From an uncultured beta proteobacterium (GTDB taxonomy: Bacteria; Pseudomonadota; Gammaproteobacteria; Burkholderiales; Burkholderiaceae_C), in NCBI GenBank assembly GCA_903830985.1, contig CAIKVZ010000046.1, positions 1 to 32,421 on the forward strand: a stretch of DNA of 32,421 nt. The letters run 5' to 3'. Below the pieces are notes generated by a model, which had not been told where the DNA came from, did not search any database, and saw only the letters and a program-made list of their open reading frames with translations. Shown one piece after another: positions 1 to 6,725 of this stretch. Position 1 is the first letter of the stretch. Every line of letters begins with the position of its first letter. The translations under genes were made by a program, and so were the position numbers.

Positions 1-1
1 G

Positions 2-58
2 GTCAAGGCAAGCATGAGACTGCCGGGGGATGCCTCCGGCGGCCTGGCAGGGGCCTGA
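2..58 (+). CDS. Possible 3' end of an upstream gene (partial)
   Basis: One frame stays open from the left edge to a TGA at 56-58 and encodes about 18 residues (VKASMRLPGDASGGLAGA). Its third codon positions are GC-rich, like the other genes here, and a hairpin follows closely. This is far too short to identify a product. It may be non-coding. Confidence 0.2.
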   Translation, partial: VKASMRLPGDASGGLAGA

Positions 59-78
59 TTTTAAAAATCCCAAAACCA

Positions 79-102
79 GAAACCGGCCAACTCGTCGGTT
101 TC
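79..102 (+). terminator. Possible hairpin terminator
   Basis: An inverted repeat pairs GAAACCG (79-85) with CGGTTTC (96-102), and one G-T and one C-G pair extend it inward. The hairpin lies just after the possible upstream stop codon. The T-run after it is very short, so termination is only suggested. From here to 294 I see no convincing gene; the 61-residue frame at 30-215 has no family resemblance and no ribosome binding site. Confidence 0.3.
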
Positions 103-244
103 ACTGCTCGGGGAAATTACAGAAAGGATGTTGCACTAACCGGCAAATGGTCCGGCACGTTTACCCGGATCGTCATGTTGGGCAAGCGATGCAGTGTGGG
201 CATGGTTCATTTTAGTGCAACCATTGCACACTTTCAAGCCGAAA

Positions 245-288
245 TTTTGTGAGGATAGATCTGTTTGTATAATTGTTTGTTGTTACAA
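245..288 (+). promoter_or_regulatory. Promoter of the RelE/BrnA-like toxin-antitoxin pair
   Basis: A perfect TATAAT lies at 268-273, with a weak TTTTGT at 245-250 as the -35 (spacer 17). The stretch is much richer in A and T than the surrounding DNA. A short dyad TTGT-T-ACAA at 280-288, and the repeated TGTTTGT at 262-268 and 274-280, sit where an autoregulatory antitoxin could bind. That role is inferred from toxin-antitoxin systems in general. Confidence 0.55.
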
Positions 289-294
289 TAAACC

Positions 295-612
295 ATGAAT
301 ACGGTCATTGAGTCCCCCGAGTTCATCGAGTGGGCGGAGCGGGTCTGGAGCGATGCCGAGCGCACGGAGTTTGTTGACTGGATTGCTGACAATGCGTTGG
401 CTGGCGATGTGATTCCTGGTGCCGGCAGTCTGCGCAAGGTGCGTTGGTCGAGACATGGAATGGGCAAACGAAGCGGCGCGCGAGTGATTTACTTCAATCG
501 ACTTGCACGAGGCGAGGTTGTGTTGCTGCTGGTGTATGCCAAAGCCAAGTTTGACAACTTGCGACCCGAGTTTTTGTTGAAATTGAAGGAGCGCTTTGAT
601 GGCGAAAATTAG
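295..612 (+). CDS. RelE/ParE-family toxin
   Basis: This 105-residue protein resembles RelE/ParE-fold toxins of the subgroup with a central G-x-x-KVRWS...GKRSGARVIYF stretch (about residues 44-68). In this fold that segment forms the core strands and carries the basic residues that contact RNA or the ribosome. The length is typical for the family. The start is the ATG at 295, after a strong TATAAT; no clear ribosome binding site is visible. The gene overlaps the following antitoxin start by 14 bases, so the order is toxin then antitoxin, as in HigBA-type pairs. Whether it cleaves mRNA or acts on gyrase cannot be told from the sequence. Confidence 0.8.
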   Translation: MNTVIESPEFIEWAERVWSDAERTEFVDWIADNALAGDVIPGAGSLRKVRWSRHGMGKRSGARVIYFNRLARGEVVLLLVYAKAKFDNLRPEFLLKLKERFDGEN

Positions 613-889
613 ATCAGCTGCGGATCCTGAAATGGCAGAATTTGAGGCAGCTCTGTTGCGCTCGATTGACCAGACGGCTCGCGGCGAAGGCCGGGTGACA
701 ACGCCGGAGCAAATCCAGGCACGTCGGGTAGGGCGTCCGGCGGGGAGCTTGAAAGCTGCACCCAAGGTTTCCACCACCATTCGTCTTTCACCCGATGTTG
801 TGCAAGCCTTTCGGGCCACTGGCACTGGCTGGCAGACGCGAATTGATTTCGCTCTGCAAGACTGGCTCAAGGCGCATTCGCTGGCTTAA
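599..889 (+). CDS. BrnA-like antitoxin
   Basis: A 96-residue protein. The C-terminal part (about residues 58-92, with TIRLSPDVV and GWQTRIDFAL) matches the ribbon-helix-helix DNA-binding region of BrnA-type antitoxins. The N-terminal 55 residues are charged, as expected for a toxin-binding segment. The ATG at 599 is preferred to the TTG at 596. It overlaps the toxin stop (610-612), which implies translational coupling. BrnA usually pairs with BrnT, but the partner here is RelE/ParE-like, so the pairing looks mixed. It probably represses its own promoter upstream of the toxin. Confidence 0.75.
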   Translation: MAKIRSAADPEMAEFEAALLRSIDQTARGEGRVTTPEQIQARRVGRPAGSLKAAPKVSTTIRLSPDVVQAFRATGTGWQTRIDFALQDWLKAHSLA

Positions 890-941
890 GTGTCATCCCT
901 GAGCCGCCGTGGCGCCAGCGCAACGGTCGAACCGCAGTCAA

Positions 942-950
942 TGGGATAAT
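942..950 (+). promoter_or_regulatory. Candidate extended -10 promoter of rmlB
   Basis: TG-G-GATAAT at 942-950 fits an extended -10 element. No good -35 lies 17 bases upstream, which such promoters can tolerate. It would give a leader of about 40 bases before the rmlB ATG at 999, and that leader would contain the dyad at 960-979. Confidence 0.35.
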
Positions 951-959
951 GTCAGACCG

Positions 960-979
960 CCACGAGCCATGACTCGTGG
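960..979. repeat. 7-bp perfect inverted repeat in the rmlB leader
   Basis: CCACGAG (960-966) and CTCGTGG (973-979) are exact reverse complements separated by six bases. The dyad lies 20 bases before the rmlB start. It could be an operator or a leader hairpin. No T-run follows, so it is not a terminator. Confidence 0.5.
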
Positions 980-998
980 ACCTCCACACAGGGATTTC

Positions 999-2066
999 AT
1001 GATTCTCATCACCGGTGGCGCCGGCTTCATCGGCTCCAATTTCGTGCTCGACTGGCTCGCGCAGAGCGCCGAACCTGTCATTAACCTCGACAAACTCACC
1101 TACGCTGGCAACCTGGAAAACCTGGCTGCGCTGGGCGACGATCCGCGCCACAGCTTTGTGCAAGGCGACATGGGCGAGCCCGGCGTGGTGGACGCCCTGC
1201 TGGCGCGCCACCAGCCGCGGGCCGTGCTCAACTTTGCGGCAGAGTCGCATGTGGACCGCTCCATCCATGGCCCGGAAGACTTCATCCAGACCAATATCGT
1301 CGGCACCTTTCGCGTGCTGGAGGCGGTGCGCGCCTACTGGGCGAATCTGCCGGCCGAGCAGAAAACGGCATTTCGTTTTCTTCATGTCTCGACCGATGAA
1401 GTCTATGGATCGTTGGGCGCGCAGGACGCGGCCTTCACCGAAGAACACCGCTACGAGCCCAACAGCCCGTATTCGGCCAGCAAGGCGGCCAGCGACCACC
1501 TAGTTCGCGCCTACCACCATACTTACGGCCTGCCGGTGCTGACGACGAACTGCAGCAACAACTACGGCCCGTTTCATTTCCCGGAAAAGCTCATTCCCCT
1601 GCTCATCGTCAACGCCCTCGCCGGCAAGCCGCTGCCGGTGTACGGCGACGGCCTGCAGGTGCGCGACTGGCTCTACGTCAAGGACCATTGCAGTGCCATC
1701 CGCGCGGTGCTGCAGGGTGGTCGGCTGGGCGAGGTCTACAACGTCGGTGGCTGGAACGAGAAGACCAACATCGAGATCGTGCACACGGTGTGCGCCCTGC
1801 TGGATGAGTTGCGCCCGCGTGCCGACGGCGCACCCTATCAGGCGCAGATCACCTATGTGACGGATCGTCCCGGTCACGACCGGCGCTACGCCATCGACGC
1901 CCGCAAGATCGAGCGCGAACTCGGCTGGAAGCCGGCAGAAGATTTCGACTCCGGCATTCGCAAGACCGTGCAGTGGTACCTGGCCAACCCGGCCTGGGTG
2001 GAGCATGTGCAATCGGGCGCTTACCGCGAATGGGTGCAAACCCAGTATGCGGGTAACGCGTCGTAA
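999..2066 (+). CDS. rmlB: dTDP-glucose 4,6-dehydratase
   Basis: RmlB makes dTDP-4-keto-6-deoxyglucose from dTDP-glucose, the second step of dTDP-L-rhamnose synthesis. The 355-residue length matches the family. The NAD-binding motif GGAGFIG is at residues 6-12. The catalytic set T132-D133-E134 and Y158-x3-K162 (YSASK) is intact, and the family motif [14 protein letters not shown] follows at about 185-200. The frame opens further upstream, but the ATG at 999 places the Rossmann strand at the N-terminus as in all family members. It heads a plus-strand group with vapBC, rmlD and two glycosyltransferases. rmlA and rmlC are absent and must lie elsewhere if the pathway is complete. Confidence 0.97.
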   Translation: MILITGGAGFIGSNFVLDWLAQSAEPVINLDKLTYAGNLENLAALGDDPRHSFVQGDMGEPGVVDALLARHQPRAVLNFAAESHVDRSIHGPEDFIQTNIVGTFRVLEAVRAYWANLPAEQKTAFRFLHVSTDEVYGSLGAQDAAFTEEHRYEPNSPYSASKAASDHLVRAYHHTYGLPVLTTNCSNNYGPFHFPEKLIPLLIVNALAGKPLPVYGDGLQVRDWLYVKDHCSAIRAVLQGGRLGEVYNVGGWNEKTNIEIVHTVCALLDELRPRADGAPYQAQITYVTDRPGHDRRYAIDARKIERELGWKPAEDFDSGIRKTVQWYLANPAWVEHVQSGAYREWVQTQYAGNAS

Positions 2067-2093
2067 GCGATGAGCCATCCAGCGTCTAATCCG

Positions 2094-2118
2094 TGTAATA
2101 TCTCACTGTAGTATTACA
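2094..2118. promoter_or_regulatory. Inverted-repeat operator of vapBC
   Basis: TGTAATA (2094-2100) and TATTACA (2112-2118) form a perfect 7-bp dyad with an 11-base spacer, just before the CGGAG ribosome site (2120-2124) and ATG (2131) of vapB. AT-rich -10-like hexamers overlap the dyad. VapB-type antitoxins usually bind such repeats at their own promoter, so this is probably the autoregulatory operator. Confidence 0.65.
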
Positions 2119-2130
2119 TCGGAGTTTGCC

Positions 2131-2382
2131 ATGACCATTACAGCCAAGCTATTCATGAGCGGCCGCAGCCAGGCCATTCGGCTGCCGGCCAAACTGCGTC
2201 TGGACGCCACGCAGGTGCGCATCGAGCAGATTGGCAACGCCCTATGGGTGCAGCCGGAAGCGGCGCCCGAAAAAAGCATGGGTGTGTGGTTGGAGGGGTT
2301 TTATCAGGCGACGCCCACCTTGCCCGAAATCTTTCTGTCCGAGCGCAACGATGTGCCCGCGCAAACGCGTGACTGGAGCTGA
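2131..2382 (+). CDS. vapB: VapB-type antitoxin (AbrB-like)
   Basis: This 83-residue protein has an N-terminal swapped-hairpin AbrB/MazE domain (residues 1-50): KLFMSGRSQAIRLPAKLRL is the typical 'GnSqAVRiPk' loop that contacts DNA. The C-terminal 30 residues, with GFYQATPTLPEIF, should wrap around the VapC toxin. A good CGGAG site lies six bases before the ATG. The vapC ATG follows the stop by 7 bases. The pair sits between rmlB and rmlD, so it has been inserted into a sugar-nucleotide operon. Confidence 0.88.
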   Translation: MTITAKLFMSGRSQAIRLPAKLRLDATQVRIEQIGNALWVQPEAAPEKSMGVWLEGFYQATPTLPEIFLSERNDVPAQTRDWS

Positions 2383-2389
2383 TTTTTTC

Positions 2390-2788
2390 ATGCACCGCAC
2401 GCTGGACACCAACATCTGCAGCTACATCCTGCGCCGCCACCCGCCTTCGATGATCGAGCGCTTCGCCGGGCTTGACCGTGGCAGCCTCTGGCTGTCGGCC
2501 ATCGTCGCCGCCGAACTGCGCTTTGGTGCAGCCAAGCTGGCCTCAGACCGCTTCTCTGCGGCGGTGGAGGCCTGGCTGGCCGGTTTTGACGTCCGTCCCT
2601 GGCCGCTCGATGCCACCTCGCACTACGCCAGCATTCGGGCAACGCTGGAGCGCTCGGGCAAAACCATAGGCGCCATGGATTTGCTGATCGCCGCCCATGC
2701 AATGGCCGAAGACTCGGTGGTTGTGACCAACAACGCGCGCGAATTTCTGCGCGTCCCCGGACTTGCCGTCGAGGAGTGGGCGCTATGA
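2390..2788 (+). CDS. vapC: VapC-type PIN-domain toxin
   Basis: A 132-residue PIN-domain ribonuclease of the VapC family, which generally cleaves tRNA or rRNA. The acidic metal site is visible: D6 in LDTN, the glutamate in AAELRFG (about residue 45) and the aspartate in GAMDLLIAAHA (about 96), followed by the usual VVTNNAREF segment. The ATG at 2390 places D6 correctly; the upstream part of the frame overlaps vapB and is a shadow. Its TGA (2786-2788) overlaps the ATG of rmlD (2785-2787), so translation of the toxin and of rmlD should be coupled. That is an unusual link between a toxin and a metabolic enzyme. Confidence 0.9.
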   Translation: MHRTLDTNICSYILRRHPPSMIERFAGLDRGSLWLSAIVAAELRFGAAKLASDRFSAAVEAWLAGFDVRPWPLDATSHYASIRATLERSGKTIGAMDLLIAAHAMAEDSVVVTNNAREFLRVPGLAVEEWAL

Positions 2789-3684
2789 GTCTGAAGATTC
2801 TGCTATTCGGCAAGGGCGGCCAGGTCGGCTGGGAACTGCAGCGCAGCCTGGCGCCGCTGGGCGAACTCGTCGCACTGGACCATGACAGCAGCGAGCACTG
2901 CGGCGACTTTGCCAATCTGGCCGGGATCGCGCAAACCGTGCTGGAACTGCGCCCCGACGTCATCGTCAACGCTGCGGCGCACACCGCTGTGGACAAGGCC
3001 GAGAGCGAACCCGAACTGGCGCGCACCCTCAATGCCTTGGCACCCGGCGCACTGGCGCAAGCGGCCACCAGCGTCGGCGCCTTGATGGTGCATTACTCCA
3101 CCGACTATGTGTTTGACGGCAGTGGCAGCGCTCCCTGGCGCGAGGGCGACGCCACGGGTCCGCTCAGCGTCTACGGCCGCACCAAACTCGAAGGCGAGCA
3201 ACTCATCCAGGCGCACTGCGCGCGCCACCTGATCTTTCGCACCAGTTGGGTCTACGCCGCGCGCGGCGGCAACTTTGCCAAGACCATGTTGCGCCTGGCC
3301 AGGGAGCGCGAATCATTGAGCGTGATCGACGACCAGTTCGGTGCGCCCACCGGCGCCGAACTGCTGGCCGACGTGACCGCGCACGCCATCCGCACGGTGT
3401 TGCAGGGGCGCGCCGATCTGGCAGGGCTCTACCACCTGAGTGCCAGCGGCGCCACCTCGTGGCATGGCTACGCGCAGCTGGTGCTGCAGACCGCGCTCGA
3501 CGCCGGCGTGCCGCTGGCTGCCACGCCACAGCGCGTGCAGGCCGTGCCCACCACGGCCTACCCCACGCCGGCGCGCCGGCCATTGAACTCGCGGCTCGAT
3601 TGCAGCCGCTTGCAGGCCGCCTTTGGCCTGCACCTGCCGTCTTGGCAGCAAGGCGTGGTGCGCATGTTGCGCGAAACGCTGTAA
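2785..3684 (+). CDS. rmlD: dTDP-4-dehydrorhamnose reductase
   Basis: RmlD reduces dTDP-4-keto-L-rhamnose to dTDP-L-rhamnose with NAD(P)H, the last step of the pathway. The protein is 299 residues, normal for the family. GKGGQVG (9-15) is the nucleotide-binding loop. STDYVFDG (105-112) and Y130-x3-K134 (YGRTK) form the reductase active site. The C-terminal RPLNSRLDCSRL segment is also typical. The ATG at 2785 overlaps the vapC stop. A GTG at 2776 is possible, but the family starts close to the GKGGQ motif. Confidence 0.96.
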   Translation: MSLKILLFGKGGQVGWELQRSLAPLGELVALDHDSSEHCGDFANLAGIAQTVLELRPDVIVNAAAHTAVDKAESEPELARTLNALAPGALAQAATSVGALMVHYSTDYVFDGSGSAPWREGDATGPLSVYGRTKLEGEQLIQAHCARHLIFRTSWVYAARGGNFAKTMLRLARERESLSVIDDQFGAPTGAELLADVTAHAIRTVLQGRADLAGLYHLSASGATSWHGYAQLVLQTALDAGVPLAATPQRVQAVPTTAYPTPARRPLNSRLDCSRLQAAFGLHLPSWQQGVVRMLRETL

Positions 3685-3708
3685 CCCTCGCTGTATCGCG
3701 ATCACCGA

Positions 3709-4635
3709 ATGTCCCTGCCTCTTGTACACGTCCTGCTCGCGACCTACAACGGTGCGGCCCATCTGCGCGAACAACTCGACTCGCTGGCGCGGCAAACCGG
3801 TGTCGAGTTGCGCCTGTACGTCTCCGACGACGACTCCAGCGACAACTCGCTGGCTTTGCTGCGCGAGTTCACGGCCTGCGCGATCGAATTTTTCCCATCC
3901 CATCAACGGCTCGGCGCCACAGCCAACTATTTCCATTTGCTGCGTGGCGTGTTACCGCGCGTGCAGGACGGTGAATGGGTGGCGTTTTGCGACCAGGACG
4001 ACATCTGGCATGACGACAAACTGGCTCGTGCCATTGCCGCAATGCGTCATGTCGCGCCGGGGCTGCCTGCGGCCTACGGTTCCAGAACCCTGGTGGTGGA
4101 CGTGCACAACCAGCCGCTCGGTTTGTCGGCGCTGCACCCGCGTGCCACCGGCTTTGCCAACGCCGTGGTGCAGTGCATGGCGGGGGCAAATACCCTGGTG
4201 TTCAATGCCCAGACCCTGCGCCTGATGCTGCGCCCTGAGCAACTGGACTTGCCCAGCCACGACTGGTGGTGCTACCAGGTCGTCACCGGCTGCGGTGGCA
4301 GTTTCGTCTACGACTCCGAACCCGGATTGCGCTATCGCCAGCACGACAGCAACGAGGTCGGTTTCAACCAGGGTTTGCGCGCGCGTCTGGAGCGGCTGGG
4401 GGCCCTGCTGGCCGGCGACTACCGTGAATGGAACACCAGCAACCTGCAGACCATGGGCCAGCTTGAGCCGCATCTGACGGCCGAGGCGCGCGCCATTTGC
4501 GAGAGCTTTCAGCGTGCACGCTCGGCGCCCTGGTTCTGGCAGCGACTGGCGGCCTTGCGGCGCAGCGGCGTCTACCGGCAAAGCCGTATCCAGTCGCTGG
4601 CGCTGGGGGTGGCGTGCGCACTCAGGCGCCTGTAG
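3709..4635 (+). CDS. GT2 family glycosyltransferase
   Basis: A 308-residue GT-A glycosyltransferase. The N-terminal VLLATYNGAAHLREQLDSL (about 8-26) is the classical GT2 nucleotide-binding start. YVSDDDSSD (44-52) and FCDQDDIW (about 94-101) supply the acidic metal/nucleotide site. The rest is a catalytic domain with an Arg-rich C-terminus, without membrane segments, so it should work at the cytoplasmic face. It follows rmlD by 24 bases. A rhamnosyltransferase role in O-polysaccharide synthesis is suggested by context and by resemblance to enzymes in rml clusters; donor and acceptor are not shown. Confidence 0.9.
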   Translation: MSLPLVHVLLATYNGAAHLREQLDSLARQTGVELRLYVSDDDSSDNSLALLREFTACAIEFFPSHQRLGATANYFHLLRGVLPRVQDGEWVAFCDQDDIWHDDKLARAIAAMRHVAPGLPAAYGSRTLVVDVHNQPLGLSALHPRATGFANAVVQCMAGANTLVFNAQTLRLMLRPEQLDLPSHDWWCYQVVTGCGGSFVYDSEPGLRYRQHDSNEVGFNQGLRARLERLGALLAGDYREWNTSNLQTMGQLEPHLTAEARAICESFQRARSAPWFWQRLAALRRSGVYRQSRIQSLALGVACALRRL

Positions 4636-4655
4636 CGAACCCATCGACGCTCGCC

Positions 4656-5552
4656 ATGCCGAGCATCGTTGCGGTGGTGGTGACGTATCAGCCGGTCGGC
4701 GAACTGTTGGCCCGCCTGCTGCAGGCCCTGGCGCCCCAAATCACGGCCGGTGTCGTGGTCAACAACGGATGCACCCTGCCGCTGACCGACGACGCCCTGC
4801 GCCAACTGGGTTTTTCGGTCCTGCATCAAAAGTCCAATACCGGCGTCGCGTGCGCACTCAACACCGGGTTTTTATGGGCGCAAGGGCAGGGCGCAGAATT
4901 CGTCATCAGTTTCGATCAGGACAGCGAACCCGCAGCCGACATGGTGGAGTGCCTGCTTCGTGCCTACCAGGGACTTGTGTCCCAGGGGCTTCAAGTGGGC
5001 GCGGTCGGACCTGAACAGGTCGATCGCAGAACCGCGCGCCGTGCCCCTTTCATGGCGCCCATTGCCTGGCGCCGGCGTCATGTCGTGCCGGCCGTCGGTC
5101 AGGCCGTGGAAGTCGATCATCTGATCAGTTCAGGCTGCCTGGTGCCACTGCGTGCCTGGACCCGTTGCGGCGCTTTTCTGGAACCCTTGTTCATCGACTA
5201 TGTCGACATCGAGTGGAGCCTGCGCTTGCGTCACTTTGGGTGGCATCTTTACGGCGTGGGCGGCGCCACACTGCTGCATTCGATTGGCGACGCGGTAAAG
5301 CACTGGCGCGGCCGACAAATTCCCTGGCACTCGCCGCTGCGCCACTATTACCTCTTTCGCAATGCCATTTATCTGCAGAAGTTGCCGCATATCCCGCTCA
5401 ACTGGAAACTGTCGGACGCCCTGCAATTGCTGAAAAAGCTGATTTTTTTCACCCTGGTGGGGCGTCCGCGCGTTGCCCATCTGGGCGCCATGTTGCGCGG
5501 CATGCGGGACGGCTGGTGCGGCCGTCTCGGGTCGGCCCCCGAGCCTGACTGA
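4656..5552 (+). CDS. Rhamnosyltransferase-like GT2 glycosyltransferase
   Basis: A 298-residue GT2 enzyme of the WbbL/RfbF-type rhamnosyltransferase group. Visible features are VAVVVTYQPVG at the N-terminus, SFDQDSEP (about 86-93) as the metal-binding acidic motif, FIDYVDIEWSLRLRHFGW (about 179-196) with the acidic catalytic residues, and HSPLRHYYLFRNAIYL (about 227-242), a hallmark of this subgroup. The ATG at 4656 puts the first strand at residue 4; the upstream part of the frame overlaps the previous gene. It is the last gene of the plus-strand rml group and ends 3 bases from a convergent gene. Confidence 0.92.
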   Translation: MPSIVAVVVTYQPVGELLARLLQALAPQITAGVVVNNGCTLPLTDDALRQLGFSVLHQKSNTGVACALNTGFLWAQGQGAEFVISFDQDSEPAADMVECLLRAYQGLVSQGLQVGAVGPEQVDRRTARRAPFMAPIAWRRRHVVPAVGQAVEVDHLISSGCLVPLRAWTRCGAFLEPLFIDYVDIEWSLRLRHFGWHLYGVGGATLLHSIGDAVKHWRGRQIPWHSPLRHYYLFRNAIYLQKLPHIPLNWKLSDALQLLKKLIFFTLVGRPRVAHLGAMLRGMRDGWCGRLGSAPEPD

Positions 5553-5555
5553 GGG

Positions 5556-6725
5556 TCAGCCCAGTCCGACGGCTTGCAGGATCTTGTCGCGCTGGTTGAA
5601 ACAGGCGTATTTGGCCAGCGAATCGGCATGCGCCACTTCAGCCATTGCCCCGTAGTGGTCCATGTTTTCGATGGCGCGGCGCATCACCGACCCCCACTGA
5701 TGGGCGCGGGCGATGTAGCCGTTCTCGCCGTCCTGGATCGAGGCCGCGTAGCGCTGCGACGGCGAGGCAATGCTCAGCGTGCCCAGAATGGCCGATTCGA
5801 AGTACTTCAGCTCCGACTTGCAGTGCGTGAAGACATTGGTCTGCAAGGGCATCAGGTTGAACTCCACCCGGCTGATCAGTCGCTGCAAATTCACATAGTC
5901 ATGAAACGGCTGGCGGATGACGCGGTCGCCAAAGCGCGCGAACGACGGCCCAGCGTCGATATAACCCACCACCATCAGGCGCGTACGCGGATCGCTCTCC
6001 AGCACCGACTCCAGCGCCGATTCGACAATCGCGTAGTCGTGATTGTGCGAAGGTGAACCGCTGAAGTAACCCAGGTGAATGGCTTCGTCACGCGCAAAGC
6101 CGCTGGACTTCTTCGCCGCAAAAATGCGCTCTGACAATTCGAGTTGCTCGCGATTCATGAAGTTCGGCACCACCTTGACCGGCAGACCGGAGAACTCGGC
6201 AATCCGGGCTGCCAGGTAGTCATTGGTGGTGATGGCACCGTCGCACATGCGCAGTGTCTGGCCCATGCGCCCCATCATCGCGAACCAGTCTTCCCAGACC
6301 CGGGGGTCTTCCTTGTCCAGACCCAGCGTGTTCACCACCAGGTGCGTGTAGCGCGTGTCGAAAACAAAGTCATCGACATCGAACAAGACACGCTTGTCAC
6401 GAATCCGGAACTTGCTGATCAACTGGTTGATCCTGTGGTTATAGGCCGAGCGGCAAATCACCAGCACGTCAGCCGCGGCGGCAATCTCGTCGACGCGGTG
6501 CAGGTCTTCCTGGAAAAAGTAGCTCGCGCTGACCTCCGGCACACCGTCCCCGCTGTTGAGCACCTGCGCCATGTTGTAGGCGCGGTAGCGAAACGTGCTG
6601 TTGTTCGCGGCCTCGTAGTAGTAGGCGACCCGCTTGCCTCCCCGTTGCAGCATTTGCAGACGTTGCGTCAGCGGCAGATTCCACGGGTCCGAATACGCGA
6701 TGGCGGGCAGATCGGTTAGAAACAT
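5556..6725 (-). CDS. GT-B (GT4-like) glycosyltransferase
   Basis: A 389-residue GT-B glycosyltransferase. The N-terminal half carries RVLFDVDDFVFDTRYTHLV (about 118-136) and the C-terminal half has LGYFSGSPSHNHDY (about 226-239) and KSELKYFESAILGTLSIASP (about 318-337), the Glu-rich donor-binding segment of GT4-like enzymes. The start ATG (6725-6723) overlaps by one base the TGA of the large fusion gene upstream, so the longer frame is a shadow. It is the last gene of the minus-strand operon. Substrate unknown; a sugar of the O-polysaccharide or its cap is likely. Confidence 0.85.
   Translation of the reverse strand: MFLTDLPAIAYSDPWNLPLTQRLQMLQRGGKRVAYYYEAANNSTFRYRAYNMAQVLNSGDGVPEVSASYFFQEDLHRVDEIAAAADVLVICRSAYNHRINQLISKFRIRDKRVLFDVDDFVFDTRYTHLVVNTLGLDKEDPRVWEDWFAMMGRMGQTLRMCDGAITTNDYLAARIAEFSGLPVKVVPNFMNREQLELSERIFAAKKSSGFARDEAIHLGYFSGSPSHNHDYAIVESALESVLESDPRTRLMVVGYIDAGPSFARFGDRVIRQPFHDYVNLQRLISRVEFNLMPLQTNVFTHCKSELKYFESAILGTLSIASPSQRYAASIQDGENGYIARAHQWGSVMRRAIENMDHYGAMAEVAHADSLAKYACFNQRDKILQAVGLG

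Noticed and set aside
30-215. 61-residue open frame near the left edge
   Set aside because: No family resemblance, no ribosome site, unusual composition and it spans a hairpin.
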